From Acidiferrobacterales bacterium (GTDB lineage Bacteria; Pseudomonadota; Gammaproteobacteria; Acidiferrobacterales; SZUA-150), in contig CAMYII010000040.1 of the NCBI GenBank assembly GCA_947258385.1, positions 66,943-130,942 of the forward strand: a DNA stretch of 64,000 nucleotides, read 5' to 3'. Positions 8,671 to 17,540 of this stretch are shown piece after piece (the first letter of the stretch is position 1; each line of letters starts with the position of its first letter). The notes beneath the pieces are model-generated. The model saw nothing but the letters and a program-made list of their open reading frames with translations. It was not told the origin of the DNA and did no database searches. The position numbers and the translations under genes were made by a program.

Positions 8671-9177
8671 CTATTTCCACCCAATGACCTCGTAACCGCG
8701 ATCGCGCAGGCACTTCTGGACAAAATTCTTATAGATCGGACCCGGGTTTCCCGAACGCATGACGCCTCGCACCAGACCGGCCGCGGCTCCCGCGGCGGCT
8801 CCCGCGGCGGCATTCTCGCCCGCATCCCCTTTCACCGCCCCCCAGGCGGCACCGGCTGCACCCCCCACTGCTGCGCCGCCGGCCGTGCTTCCGGCCACCT
8901 TACCGCCCTTATTGTTCGCGGCGCCCGCCTGATCAGCCAGTTGCAGACACTCGGCGACCTCTCGCTGCGCGACCTGCTGTCCCACGAGCGTATAATGCTC
9001 ATTAGGATAGAACACCGGACGGTGGGTGGCGCAGCCGTTGAGCACGAGCATCACGGGTAGAAGACACCCCAGGAGGCAAACGGGCAGGCCTGCTTTCCAG
9101 GTCCCACCGGGACTCACCGTACCGCTTTGGTTCGCTGAAGGCATCACTCGCTGCCGTGGCTCAGGGATTGAAGACAT
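8671..9177 (-). CDS. Glycine-zipper lipoprotein
   Basis: 168 residues as read from the first ATG; M12 (base 9144) is an alternative start. A hydrophobic signal ends in the lipobox LVLNGC, so the mature protein starts at Cys ~49 and is probably an outer-membrane lipoprotein. Residues ~90-140 are a glycine/alanine-zipper hairpin (repeated GGAAVGGAAGAA-type segments), followed by a short soluble end. Such proteins insert helical hairpins in membranes; no enzymatic role is expected. A second, unrelated glycine-zipper protein is at 20586. Confidence 0.8.
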   Translation of the reverse strand: MSSIPEPRQRVMPSANQSGTVSPGGTWKAGLPVCLLGCLLPVMLVLNGCATHRPVFYPNEHYTLVGQQVAQREVAECLQLADQAGAANNKGGKVAGSTAGGAAVGGAAGAAWGAVKGDAGENAAAGAAAGAAAGLVRGVMRSGNPGPIYKNFVQKCLRDRGYEVIGWK

Positions 9178-9310
9178 TTACAAGTTTACAACGAACGCCT
9201 GCGATCGGATACAATCGCGCGAACCCATCGGACCTGTTGCTCCCCATGACCGTCGCGTCTCGCGCCGCGTCCGCTATTGATCAGTTGGCCCGGAGTCAGC
9301 AAAGCCCAAA

Positions 9311-9970
9311 ATGACAACGTCGACCTTGCGGGCCATCCGCCGCCACCAGACAAACTTGCGCCGGTGTACGGCCTGCCGGGACATGGCCGGACCGCCTGTG
9401 ACGGGCAATGCCGTGGCCTCGCCGGTGCTGCTGATCGGACAGGCCCCCGGGCCAAAGGAGATTGAAGTCCGACGGCCCTTTGCCTGGACCGCGGGCAAGA
9501 CCCTGTTCGGCTGGTTTGAGCAGATCGGTCTCGATGAATCGCACTTCCGGGAACGCGTCTACATGGCCGCGGTGTGCCGGTGCTTTCCCGGCAAGAAGCC
9601 CACCGGCGGCGACCGCGTACCCAACCCCGACGAGGTGGCGAGTTGCTCGTGCTGGTTGCAGGCGGAAATACGTCTGTTGAAACCCAAATTGATCCTGCCG
9701 GTGGGCAAGCTGGCGATCGCCCAACTCATGCCCGTTGACAGACTCAACGATGTCGTCGGCAAAATCCACCGGCTCACGGCCTATGAGGTCACGGCCGACG
9801 TCGTTGCCCTGCCGCATCCTTCCGGCGCCTCCACCTGGCACCGCACCGGGCCGGGCCGGTCACTGCTTCGCAAAGCGTTGCGCATGATCCAAAACCACAC
9901 AGCCTGGAAAGCCGTTTGCAACGGCTCGTACATTGGCCGGGCAAAAACCTCAGTAAATCCAGATCGGTGA
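9311..9970 (+). CDS. Uracil-DNA glycosylase superfamily protein (Fe-S type)
   Basis: 219 residues. Early CTAC (19-22), then motif 1 GQAPGPKE (about 43-50) and, near the C-terminal third, motif 2 HPSGAS, both characteristic of family 4/5 UDGs. Further cysteines (AAVCRC and ASCSCW) can supply a [4Fe-4S] cluster with the CxxC pair. It removes uracil from DNA as the first step of base excision repair. Motif 1 reads GQAPG rather than GEAPG, a conservative change seen in some members. Single gene. Whether it is active on uracil or a specialised UDG-like protein is not settled by sequence. Confidence 0.82.
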   Translation: MTTSTLRAIRRHQTNLRRCTACRDMAGPPVTGNAVASPVLLIGQAPGPKEIEVRRPFAWTAGKTLFGWFEQIGLDESHFRERVYMAAVCRCFPGKKPTGGDRVPNPDEVASCSCWLQAEIRLLKPKLILPVGKLAIAQLMPVDRLNDVVGKIHRLTAYEVTADVVALPHPSGASTWHRTGPGRSLLRKALRMIQNHTAWKAVCNGSYIGRAKTSVNPDR

Positions 9971-10001
9971 GGAAATCGCTTCATTGTTGCGCCCATCGGC
10001 G

Positions 10002-10610
10002 TCATTGTTCTGTTTCCGGGTTCATCCTTATGAGCATTCTAGTTAAGGTATTGTCGCGCCTGACATAATGATGATAAGCCGCCGCGGCGACGTGGATCAG
10101 GATCAATACCCACACCAGGTAGCGGCCCGAACGCTTGTGGAAGAAATCGATATAAGACTCGAATTCCTCGAAATTCATACCGAGACCACGCACCACCAGT
10201 ACCTGAAACAGGATGGTGTCTTCGAATTTCGGGACAGTAAAAAGCTTGAAAAACTCGACTGCCACGCCGGTACCAAGATAGCCGGTCAGCGGCATGGTGA
10301 TCATGAAAAAGTAAAGCATGAAATGCCCGAGTCCCGCCAGATGATGCTCCCACGGCTTCCCCGGAGGCGGCTCCGGCTTGTCATTCACTGCCGTCCAGAT
10401 GACCCGCAGGATGACAAATACGCCAATCGTGATACCAAAAGACAAATGCAGTTGCAGCGCGGTCCAGTTCTCCGGGGTCTCCTTCTCGGTGAACCAATGC
10501 CGGTAATAGACGGCGCAGTACCCGGCCAGAAACAGCAATGCGATGGACCAATGCAGCCATCGCGCCACTGATCCGTAACCCGTTCTTGTATTTTTTATTG
10601 CGTTGCGCAT
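10002..10610 (-). CDS. Cytochrome b561 (CybB-type) membrane protein
   Basis: 202 residues with four predicted TM helices. Likely haem ligands are H20 (ARWLHWSIA), H56 (LQLHLSFG), a histidine in LGHFMLYF and one in ILIHVAAAA, the arrangement of bacterial b561. It shuttles electrons from quinol, or acts in superoxide oxidation as described for E. coli CybB (family knowledge). Single gene, convergent with the UDG gene and 84 bases from the dehydrogenase gene on the same strand. Confidence 0.88.
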   Translation of the reverse strand: MRNAIKNTRTGYGSVARWLHWSIALLFLAGYCAVYYRHWFTEKETPENWTALQLHLSFGITIGVFVILRVIWTAVNDKPEPPPGKPWEHHLAGLGHFMLYFFMITMPLTGYLGTGVAVEFFKLFTVPKFEDTILFQVLVVRGLGMNFEEFESYIDFFHKRSGRYLVWVLILIHVAAAAYHHYVRRDNTLTRMLIRMNPETEQ

Positions 10611-10694
10611 CGCTACGGGTTCTCACAATATTCAGGCAATAAGGTGCGAAATATTTTTGCCGCCTGCAAGACAGCTCATCGCTGTGCGTAGGTT

Positions 10695-11651
10695 TTATGC
10701 GCCGATCCCGATAACGATCTTCCCCGCCGTCCTGCCTTCCTGGCTCAGGGCATGCGCGGTCGGGAGCTGGTCCAACAACAAAGCGCGATCGATAACCGGC
10801 CTGAGCTTTCCGTCCTCGACCAGGGCCTTGAGATATCGCAGATCCTCGCCTTTGGACTTCACCATGACGAGTCTGACACGGCGCTTTGAGTACAAAGGCA
10901 TCAAGAAGGCGCGGGCGATCAGCGCCGGATTCGGCAAGGTGCAGACATAAACGGCCTGCCGGGTCATGACCGGAACAAACGCCTTAAACGGCGACGTCGC
11001 GATCGCATCAAAGACCACGTCATACGGGCCGTCGGTCGTGAAATCCGTTTGGCTCGTGTAATCGATCACCTTATCCGCGCCCAGACCCTTGACCATATCA
11101 ATATTCTTGGCGCTGCATACCCCGGTGACATGGGCACGCATTGCCTTGGCGATCTGTACGGCATAATGGCCCACGCCCCCGGAGGCCCCGACGATAAGAA
11201 TGCGTTGCCCCGAGGCGAGCCGCCCGTTATCACGCAGCGCCTGAAGCGCGGTCAATCCCGCCAGCGGTATGGCGGCCGCCTCCTGCTCGTTCAGGGTTGC
11301 GGGCATCAATGCCGCCGCTTTTTCCCCCACGACGGCATACTCGGCGCTGGCGCCGCCGGTCCTGCTGTCGAGCATGGCATAGATGCGCTCGCCCGGAGCG
11401 AAGCCCGTGACAGCAGATCCCACCTCGATCACCTCACCGGCCAGATCAAAGCCCGGTATCGACGGCATCTTCACCGGCATGATGAAACGGAAACTGCCGT
11501 TATGCAGTTTCCAGTCAACGGGGTTTACCGACGATGCGGCGAGCTTGACCAATACCTGGTCCGGGGAGGGGATCGGCCGGGGCACGTCGTTCAAGCTGAG
11601 CTGCTCGGGGCCACCGTAACGCTGGTACTGCATGGCTTTCATGGTAGACAT
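10695..11651 (-). CDS. NAD(P)-dependent zinc-independent alcohol dehydrogenase / quinone oxidoreductase-like
   Basis: 318 residues from the ATG of MSTMKAMQY. MDR superfamily: N-terminal GroES-like fold (KAMQYQRYGGPEQL), VNPVDWKLHNG and PGFDLAGEVIEVG, then a Rossmann motif GASGGVGHYAVQIAKA (about 138-153). The catalytic zinc ligands of classical ADH are absent, as in quinone oxidoreductases and enoyl reductases. It most likely reduces quinones or activated double bonds with NADPH. Neighbours give no pathway hint. Confidence 0.85.
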   Translation of the reverse strand: MSTMKAMQYQRYGGPEQLSLNDVPRPIPSPDQVLVKLAASSVNPVDWKLHNGSFRFIMPVKMPSIPGFDLAGEVIEVGSAVTGFAPGERIYAMLDSRTGGASAEYAVVGEKAAALMPATLNEQEAAAIPLAGLTALQALRDNGRLASGQRILIVGASGGVGHYAVQIAKAMRAHVTGVCSAKNIDMVKGLGADKVIDYTSQTDFTTDGPYDVVFDAIATSPFKAFVPVMTRQAVYVCTLPNPALIARAFLMPLYSKRRVRLVMVKSKGEDLRYLKALVEDGKLRPVIDRALLLDQLPTAHALSQEGRTAGKIVIGIGA

Positions 11652-11804
11652 ACGAGTACTCCTGATGGTCGAGGCGTGCCTGTGGCACAACACGCTTGCG
11701 CGCCAGGCAGCGCAACACTGAAACAGGGCGGAACCGGATTCACCGCCCGCGGCATCAGAGGCGATTGTCGCTGTTCCGGGACGTTGAATCTAATCTTTTG
11801 TCGT

Positions 11805-12260
11805 TCAATCCCCGGCAAACAGCTCGCGCAGGATCGCCGCGGCGCGCTGGTAAATGCCCGGGCGACCCGATTCCCGCGGCCCCGCCACATTCAGCACGCG
11901 CACATCATGCTCCCGCAGCCAGGCCAGAACGCGCTCCGCTTGAGGTTCCCTGCCGGCATCGAGCACCAGACAGGGCTTGCCGAGCCTTCCGGCCAGCACC
12001 GCCGTCAAACGCGTGCCGCCGTCGAGCGGGCCGGAGCTGATGATCAGCGTGGCATCGGCATCGCGTACGTTCCATTCCGTGCGCAGCGCGTAGTTTCCGC
12101 TTCCTGTTTCCGTCAACGGATAGCGGGCCGGGATGACGCCGTCTTCCGCCCGTCGCCCTTGCGGACACCACCCGCCGCAGGGCATGCCCAGCGCCAGTGC
12201 CACGTCGAGCGCGGCACGATCTACGCCGGTCTGCCCGCCTGAAACGATCTTTTTGATCAT
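11805..12260 (-). CDS. Putative molybdenum carrier / YpsA-like (SLOG-type) protein
   Basis: About 151 residues from MIKKIVSGGQTGVDRAALD; upstream in-frame starts at 12269 and 12287 are possible and none has a clear ribosome site. The N-terminal GGQTGVDRAAL and GGTRLTAVLAG motifs match the family annotated as putative molybdenum carrier, a Rossmann-like fold near SLOG/lysine-decarboxylase-like nucleotide-binding proteins. The molybdenum role is historical for this family and not shown here; nucleotide binding is a safer inference. Single gene, 47 bases from the MFS pseudogene on the same strand. Confidence 0.78.
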   Translation of the reverse strand: MIKKIVSGGQTGVDRAALDVALALGMPCGGWCPQGRRAEDGVIPARYPLTETGSGNYALRTEWNVRDADATLIISSGPLDGGTRLTAVLAGRLGKPCLVLDAGREPQAERVLAWLREHDVRVLNVAGPRESGRPGIYQRAAAILRELFAGD

Positions 12261-12304
12261 CAATGCCATATCATAAGCCATGGTCAATAGCGAGCCGGCG
12301 CCGC

Positions 12305-13508
12305 CTAGTTACTGACCTCCCTCAAACGGGCGCAATAACCCCCGGCAACCAACGCGACCATGGCCAACGCGAGAATAATAGATCTGACATCGAATAAATC
12401 ACCGATCGCACCGATTACCCCGCCGGCCAGCATGGCGGCGCCGATCACGGTGTTGCTCACGGCAATATAAGTCGCGCGCGTTGCCGTGGTGGCCATGTCG
12501 ACGAGATAAACCTTGCGTCCCAGGCGTACGCCGCCGTGGGCGACGGTCAACACAAGAATGAACCCGGCGTAGGTATAGGCATTGTGCATCAGCGGCACGT
12601 CCAGACTCAGCAGCGCCCAGAGCACGATCCCCGTCAATCCCGCCAGCACCGCGGCAAGCGTCATCACCAGGCGGCTCGAGCGGTCGCTGAGCCGGCCCCA
12701 TACCGGCGCGCTCACGCTTCCCGCCAATCCGTTGGCGATGATCAGCAGGCCCAGACCGCTCAGCGCGCCGCCAGTCTCCCGCTCGGCGAGCATGACGTAA
12801 AACGGCGGGGCCAGCGCGATCCCGAGCAGCAAGGCGCGCGCCGCGACAAACTGGCGAAAATTGGGATCCGTACGCAACACCCCGAGGCTTGCGATGGCCG
12901 CGGTCAGCGCGTTGCCGCCGCCTTCGGTTGCGCTGAATATAGAATCTAATCCCAAGCGTCGCCAATCCCGCCGCCGCCGCGCTGTATCCCATCAGCGTGC
13001 CCCGCCGGGTTTTGGACACGGTCTTGCCGAGCACATCCTTCGCTGATACCGAGCACATTCCGCGGGCAAGGCTGAACAAGGCAAGTAGCCCCAGCACCGC
13101 CCATCCCGCCGGGGCACCTGTGAGGGTCAGTGCCACCAGGGCCATGGCAAACATGGCGACGGCCTGCAGTACGCTGCCGGCAATCCACACACCCTTGCGC
13201 TTCGGCAGTTGCCGGATATAGGCCGCCACCAGCAATTGCGGCAGCAACGCACCGGATTCACGGATGGGTACCAGGAAACCCGTTAATGTCGCCGGCGCGC
13301 CGAGCGCGCTCAGCAACCAGGGCAGGATCAGCTTCGCGCTGGCCAGCTCATCACCAATCTTGGTGAAAAAATTGGCGAGCAGATAGGCAAAGAAGTTGGT
13401 CGGCTGATCCTTGCAGGCCTCCTCGGGGATGTCTTTGCAGACCCGCGCGTCTTCCTCGCCGGTTACCAGCTCGTAGAAGCTCTCGATCGCAGCTTTTCTC
13501 GCGGTCAT
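12305..13508 (-). pseudogene. MFS transporter, split by one frameshift
   Basis: Reading from the ATG at 13508, the first ~188 residues (helices with NFFAYLLANFFTKIGDELASAK and the loop LGKTVSKTRRGTL) are coherent MFS sequence. Near base 12950 the coding frame changes: it continues as LDSIFSATEGGGNA and runs ~214 residues of clear MFS C-terminal half to the stop at 12305. Joined, the protein would be ~400 residues with 12 helices, normal for the family. A single-base indel explains this; it may be a real inactivation or a sequencing error. Substrate unknown. Confidence 0.8.
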
Positions 13509-13687
13509 CAACACCCCGGCACAGCAACATTCACGCTAACCATCACAACCCCGTGTCCGTCTGCCTGACTCTCAACCGCGATCAGAACCGGCTCTTGATA
13601 TCATCGAGCGAAACAGCGGATGAGGACGCGGTACCATATATAAAGGATAACACTGGGTAACGCTGATGAGATCCGAGGACCATCAGA

Positions 13688-14287
13688 CTAAGCCGGCTTA
13701 TCGGCGACGATCCAGCCCGCCCATTGCATAAACTGGTCGGCCGCCAACACCTCGAACCCCTGTTCGACCAGCGCGTCACGGAACTGGCTCAGATCAAAGC
13801 GGTCCTCCTGCGGGTGCTCGAACAGGAGTCTCGCGAGCCTCATTGAAATCAGCTTGGCCAGGATCTCCTCGGCATAGAACCGGCCGCCCGGTTTTAACAC
13901 ACGATAAACTTCACGCAGCGCGTCCCGCCAGTTGGGGACATGATGAATGATGAAAAAATCAAACACAGCGGTATAGCTCTCATCCGCGACCGGGATCCTG
14001 GTCACATCGCCCTGCCACAGCCGGACCCGGTCGCCGCGCGCCGACAAGCGCCTGCGTGCTCGCATGATCATATCGGGGTCCAGATCAAAGGCATCGACCC
14101 GTTCGGCGCCGAACACATCGAGAATCAGGCCCACACCGCCGCCCGATCCACAACCGATCTCCAGCGCGCTGCCCTCATTGGGAATCCGGCCACCCATTTT
14201 GAGCAGGCGCCGGGCCTCGACGTAACGTTGAAACGCAACCCTGGCCGGGTTATTGACGACCGCTTTCTCAATACGGTTCAACAACAT
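13688..14287 (-). CDS. Class I SAM-dependent methyltransferase
   Basis: 199 residues; the ATG at 14287 has a GGGGAGA ribosome site seven bases upstream, which decides the start over the longer frame. Motif I ALEIGCGSGGGVGLIL (about 39-54), then DLDPDMI and DFFIIHHVPNWRDALREVYRVLKPGG, are textbook class I methyltransferase. The HHVPN post-motif is seen in small-molecule and lipid methyltransferases. Substrate unknown. Downstream gap of ~180 bases to the MFS pseudogene. Confidence 0.88.
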   Translation of the reverse strand: MLLNRIEKAVVNNPARVAFQRYVEARRLLKMGGRIPNEGSALEIGCGSGGGVGLILDVFGAERVDAFDLDPDMIMRARRRLSARGDRVRLWQGDVTRIPVADESYTAVFDFFIIHHVPNWRDALREVYRVLKPGGRFYAEEILAKLISMRLARLLFEHPQEDRFDLSQFRDALVEQGFEVLAADQFMQWAGWIVADKPA

Positions 14288-14353
14288 TATTGTCTCCCCG
14301 CCCTGAATCGGCAAAGGTGTCGCGAGACTTGCGATCGCATCCGGCCTGGCGGA

Positions 14354-14593
14354 TCAGTCCAGCCAGTCGATGAGATAGTAAAGCCGCAGTCCTTCGGAAG
14401 AACGGGAGGGCCCGACCACCTTTGCGGGATAAAGCTTTTTCTCAGGATTTGCGCCGTCTCTCGCTGCCTGTTCGCTCTCGACCAGGCGCACGCAGTCTTC
14501 CGGAAAGCGGCCCCGCTGCCTTCTCGGCACATAGATTATCGCAAAATGCTCTTCGACAACCTTGGTGTCCGGGTCCAGGTAGATACCTTTCAT
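14354..14593 (-). CDS. Small acidic hypothetical protein
   Basis: 79 residues from the ATG of MKGIYLDPDTKVVEEH; an earlier start in the same frame would add ten unremarkable residues. Dense in charged residues with VPRRQRGRFPEDC and a C-terminal LRLYYLIDWLD. I cannot name a domain; the sequence looks conserved and structured rather than random. It sits alone between the methyltransferase and creatininase-family genes, all on the minus strand with 50-70-base gaps. Confidence 0.6.
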   Translation of the reverse strand: MKGIYLDPDTKVVEEHFAIIYVPRRQRGRFPEDCVRLVESEQAARDGANPEKKLYPAKVVGPSRSSEGLRLYYLIDWLD

Positions 14594-14672
14594 GGAATAC
14601 GATCCGCGGCAGCGCTGAAACAAGATGATAATCCATTATCACATCCAACCATGCGGGCAACAAGCCGGGGGC

Positions 14673-15422
14673 TTATCCGGCGGCGATGAAGGCCTGGTAA
14701 TCCCTTGTGATGTCCTCGATCGCCGCGAGATAAAGCCTTTCACCGGCTTCAATACTGGCGAGCGATGGGTCCGAGCCAATGCGACCGTCCGGGAACCGCC
14801 TGCGAAAATCCTCGGCATCGTGAAATCCGCCGCCGGGCGCGATCCTCGGTTCCATCTCCACGTGCTTGACAGAACCCGGATGCGCAAAAAAACTGAGCGA
14901 GACTTCCGAAGGCGTGGCATGGCTGCCTTCAGCGTCGCCGAACAACTGCCGTGACAGCTTCTTGATGCCGCGCGTCGTCCACCAGTTCATGAGCTTGCAG
15001 CGCAAGGGGCCGCGGGCGGCACCTGATGAGCCCAGACCCGCCTCGGCATGGACTTCGGCAAAGGCGGCGTTCACGGTCTCGGTATTCCCGCCATGGCCGT
15101 TCAGAAAATAAAGATGGGTGAAGCCGTGCCGGGTAAGCGACAGCACAACGTCCTTGACCAGCGCGAGCAGGGTAGAGGGACGCAGGGCAATGGTTCCGGG
15201 AAAGGCCAGGTGATGTTGCGCCATACCGATATTGAGGGTCGGGCCCACCATGACGTCCATCTTCTCGCCAACGCCGCGGGCGATGGTCTCCGGGCACATG
15301 GCATCGGTGCCGATCAGGCCGTTGGGGCCGTGCTGCTCGGTGGAGCCGATGGGCACAATAATTCCGGTGGAACGTTGCAGATAGGCCTCAACCTCCGGCC
15401 AGGTACTGTGCTGCAACAGCAT
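14673..15422 (-). CDS. Creatininase family (amidohydrolase-fold) protein
   Basis: 249 residues, normal length. GSTEQHGPNGLIGTD (26-40) and NGHGGNTE (about 108-115) supply the two-metal-site residues of creatininase/creatinine amidohydrolase; relatives also act on formamides (for example the FAPy deformylase branch and mycofactocin MftE). No local partner of those pathways is present, so substrate is open. Start codon at 15422; only about 40 bases separate it from the stump of a multicopper oxidase read in the opposite direction. Confidence 0.85.
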   Translation of the reverse strand: MLLQHSTWPEVEAYLQRSTGIIVPIGSTEQHGPNGLIGTDAMCPETIARGVGEKMDVMVGPTLNIGMAQHHLAFPGTIALRPSTLLALVKDVVLSLTRHGFTHLYFLNGHGGNTETVNAAFAEVHAEAGLGSSGAARGPLRCKLMNWWTTRGIKKLSRQLFGDAEGSHATPSEVSLSFFAHPGSVKHVEMEPRIAPGGGFHDAEDFRRRFPDGRIGSDPSLASIEAGERLYLAAIEDITRDYQAFIAAG

Positions 15423-15461
15423 AACATGCTCCCAGGCTGTGATGTGTCACGGCCAAGTCTA

Positions 15462-15740
15462 ACGTCAGATGCTCACCCCATCCACCTGCATCTGGTGCAG
15501 TTTCAGATCGTGGGGCGCGAGGTGTTCAATCCCGCGGCCGGGGTGCCCGGCACCGTGTACGGACCGGCGCCAGGGGAGACCGGTCTTAAAGACACGGTCA
15601 TCGCCTACCCCGGTGAGATCACCCGCATCCGCGCCAGGTTCGACATCGCCGGCCCCTACGTCTGGCATTGCCATATCCTGGAGCACGAAGACAGCGAAAT
15701 GATGCGACCGTACTATGTCGGGCCGAAGCCCAAGCTCTAG
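15462..15740 (+). pseudogene. 3' stump of a multicopper oxidase
   Basis: About 92 residues, opening abruptly at SDAHPIHLHLVQFQ and containing the copper motifs HPIHLH and HCHILEHED (the type 1/3 copper site) before the stop. This is the last ~90 residues of a bilirubin-oxidase/CotA-like multicopper oxidase, normally ~500 residues. No start or N-terminal domains exist upstream; the upstream bases belong to the divergently read creatininase-family gene. A deletion or rearrangement removed the 5' part. It is not expected to be functional. Confidence 0.85.
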
Positions 15741-15767
15741 GAACCAACTCACCGCAAGACAGAAACG

Positions 15768-15792
15768 CCGGGGCCGCTTGAGCGGCCCCCGG
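15768..15792. terminator. GC-rich hairpin downstream of the multicopper oxidase stump
   Basis: ccggggccgct and its near-complement agcggcccccgg flank a two-base loop. It lies ~27 bases after the stop codon. There is no T-run, so this is a stem with possible termination or transcript-end function only. Confidence 0.45.
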
Positions 15793-16392
15793 TAGCGTGA
15801 CCGAAATCCGCGGACTGACAGTAACCTGCATCAACCGGCGCCACCGCCTCCGGCTTGGCAAACACCCGAAACAACCCGAATGCACAGCTCTTGAGCACTA
15901 AAACGGTAAAACCGCTGATTTCTGGGCATGTCACCGCACGTCTTGAGCAAAATTGCATCACCCGCTGGACGCGGAAATGTGTTATAGTTAAGCGCTAGTT
16001 CTATCAGTGCTATCTTCCTGTCCCGCTCCCGTCTCTGTAGGCTTCTCATTGACCCGGGTGCAGGGGCCGCATGTATACAATGACTTCGCCATCAATGACA
16101 CATCTGGCCCAGCCTTTATTGAAGATGCTCCGAGGCCCGCATCTGACATTACCGGCCCGCCAAATGTTATGTAAGCCGGGAGATGCGACGGCGAGGATAG
16201 TCAACTGATTGCCGTAGACGAGCTCGCCAACCAGACCACAATCGGCGATCAAAAGATTAATGAAGATCGAATCGTTGCGGATTAGAACCATCCGCTCGCC
16301 GGCCCAGACGCTGCCGTTTCAGGCATGCATCGCATCCTTGCGGTCGAGAGGGCCAACGACAGCGGATCTATTATGATAGTCAGGAGAACACA
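15793..16392. other. Gene-free stretch of about 600 bases
   Basis: No convincing gene. A -10-like tatagt near 15980 and low-GC patches could be a promoter region for the small zinc protein at 16393. A minus-strand frame at 16046-16291 is open for 81 codons but lacks a ribosome site and any recognisable motif. Confidence 0.35.
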
Positions 16393-16629
16393 TTGAGCAA
16401 AGATGAAACATCGGTCGTATATCTGAAGGGCAGCTTCAGACAAACCTGCGGCTACTGTGGCTGCATATTCAGTGTCGAAGTACCGGGCAGAATCCGCAAC
16501 GAAGGCCCGGAAAATTACTGCTGCCCGGAATGCAATAAGCGGTTTCCGGTCAAGGCGGCGGATAAGCCCAGGGTCACGTTGATTCATGGACGCGCTGATG
16601 GTCTGAAAAAGAAATACAGCAACGACTGA
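16393..16629 (+). CDS. Small zinc-ribbon-like protein of unknown function
   Basis: 78 residues starting at TTG, with AGGAG at 16382-16386 about six bases upstream, which decides the start. Two CxxC knuckles (CGYCGC at about 19-24 and CCPEC about 43-47) suggest a single zinc site; the remainder is basic at the C-terminus. I recognise no named family. Single gene. Confidence 0.6.
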   Translation: MSKDETSVVYLKGSFRQTCGYCGCIFSVEVPGRIRNEGPENYCCPECNKRFPVKAADKPRVTLIHGRADGLKKKYSND

Positions 16630-16781
16630 GGACGAGGCGCGAACGGGGATGGACATTAGAGATACGATGCACCGGCGGGTGACCAGAATAGAGCCCAACC
16701 TCGCCTTGGATCAAGGCCTGTCTCAAGACCGGATTATTTATGACGGCCGATCTGACATGCAATCACCAGCGGGCGGCCCGC

Positions 16782-17066
16782 TTACCATCTGCGCTTTGGC
16801 CTTGATTGGCCCCCGCGCCCGCCTTTTGGCTGCGCGAGGTTTACCTTCAGCGGTCGTCCGCTGACATCCTTGCCGTCTAGCGCCTTGATGGCAGCCTCAG
16901 CCTCCTGCTGATCCATTTCGACAAAACCAAAGCCACGCGGCCTGCCGGTTTCACGATCTGTAATCAAATTCACCGAATGCACCGTCCCATAGTCGGAAAA
17001 CAGGCGGCGTACGTCGTCTTCTGAAGTATCAAACGATAAGTTGCCAACAAAGATCGATTTTTGCAT
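16782..17066 (-). CDS. RRM-domain RNA-binding protein
   Basis: 94 residues, a single RRM with RNP2 IFVGNL near residue 5 and RNP1 RGFGFVEM near 45, followed by a glycine/arginine-rich tail (GGRGGQSRPKRRW). Such stand-alone bacterial RRM proteins (Rbp/RbpD-type) are often cold-induced. A paralogue with the same fold lies at 54191 next to a cold-shock protein; this copy is alone. Binding target unknown. Confidence 0.87.
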   Translation of the reverse strand: MQKSIFVGNLSFDTSEDDVRRLFSDYGTVHSVNLITDRETGRPRGFGFVEMDQQEAEAAIKALDGKDVSGRPLKVNLAQPKGGRGGQSRPKRRW

Positions 17067-17540
17067 TGACGAAGGGCCTCATTGAGGTACTTAGAAACAT
17101 TCTCACCGCTCGGCGCGATTTGCCTGAGGCGGCAGGAATTCCGATCATGCCGATTTCACCGGCACAGGCAGTATACGCCCAAAATGTCCGGCTGTATCTC
17201 TATATTTTTGCTCGTCCGGACCTCTGCAAACTCATACAAGGACTGGATCTGCACGTCGGTTAAACCGGGATCAATCAACCCCTCCCTTTTATCTTGAGCT
17301 CGAAGGAGGGACGACGGCACCGTACTTGACAGCTGCCAGCAACAGATCTTTCCTTATCTTGTTTGGGTCGCCCGAACGACCTTCTGACACCGCTTGTCAA
17401 GCCCGCGATTCAGACCAAAGCAGGGCCCGGTCGCTGTGTCAAGCCCCTGTTTTTGCTGCCGTTGATCGATGGGCTTTACGTGGATGGGCGGCTGTACTAG
17501 GGTTGAGTAACCCGGCTAACCGTGAGGGGATACCAAATCA
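17067..17540. other. Intergenic leader between the RRM and radical SAM genes
   Basis: Divergent promoters for both neighbours must lie here. No gene-like frame was accepted. A TTGACA at about 17328-17333 is a possible -35 element; no good -10 could be placed, and no riboswitch consensus (including cobalamin) was recognised despite the downstream B12-type protein. Confidence 0.3.

Noticed and set aside
11049..12242. 397-codon plus-strand frame opposite the dehydrogenase and molybdenum-carrier genes
   Set aside because: Composition typical of antisense to GC-rich genes; spans two unrelated real genes on the other strand.
15048..15740. 230-residue plus-strand frame covering the multicopper oxidase stump
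   Set aside because: Its upstream two thirds is antisense to the creatininase-family gene and shows no coding features. Only the last ~90 residues are real multicopper oxidase sequence, which I report as a remnant.
16046..16291. 81-residue minus-strand frame in the gene-free stretch
   Set aside because: No ribosome site, no recognisable motif, and it sits opposite low-GC sequence that looks regulatory.
17067..17540. Cobalamin riboswitch upstream of the B12-type radical SAM gene
   Set aside because: No B12-box-like sequence or conserved core could be seen; nothing supports it beyond the gene's domain type.
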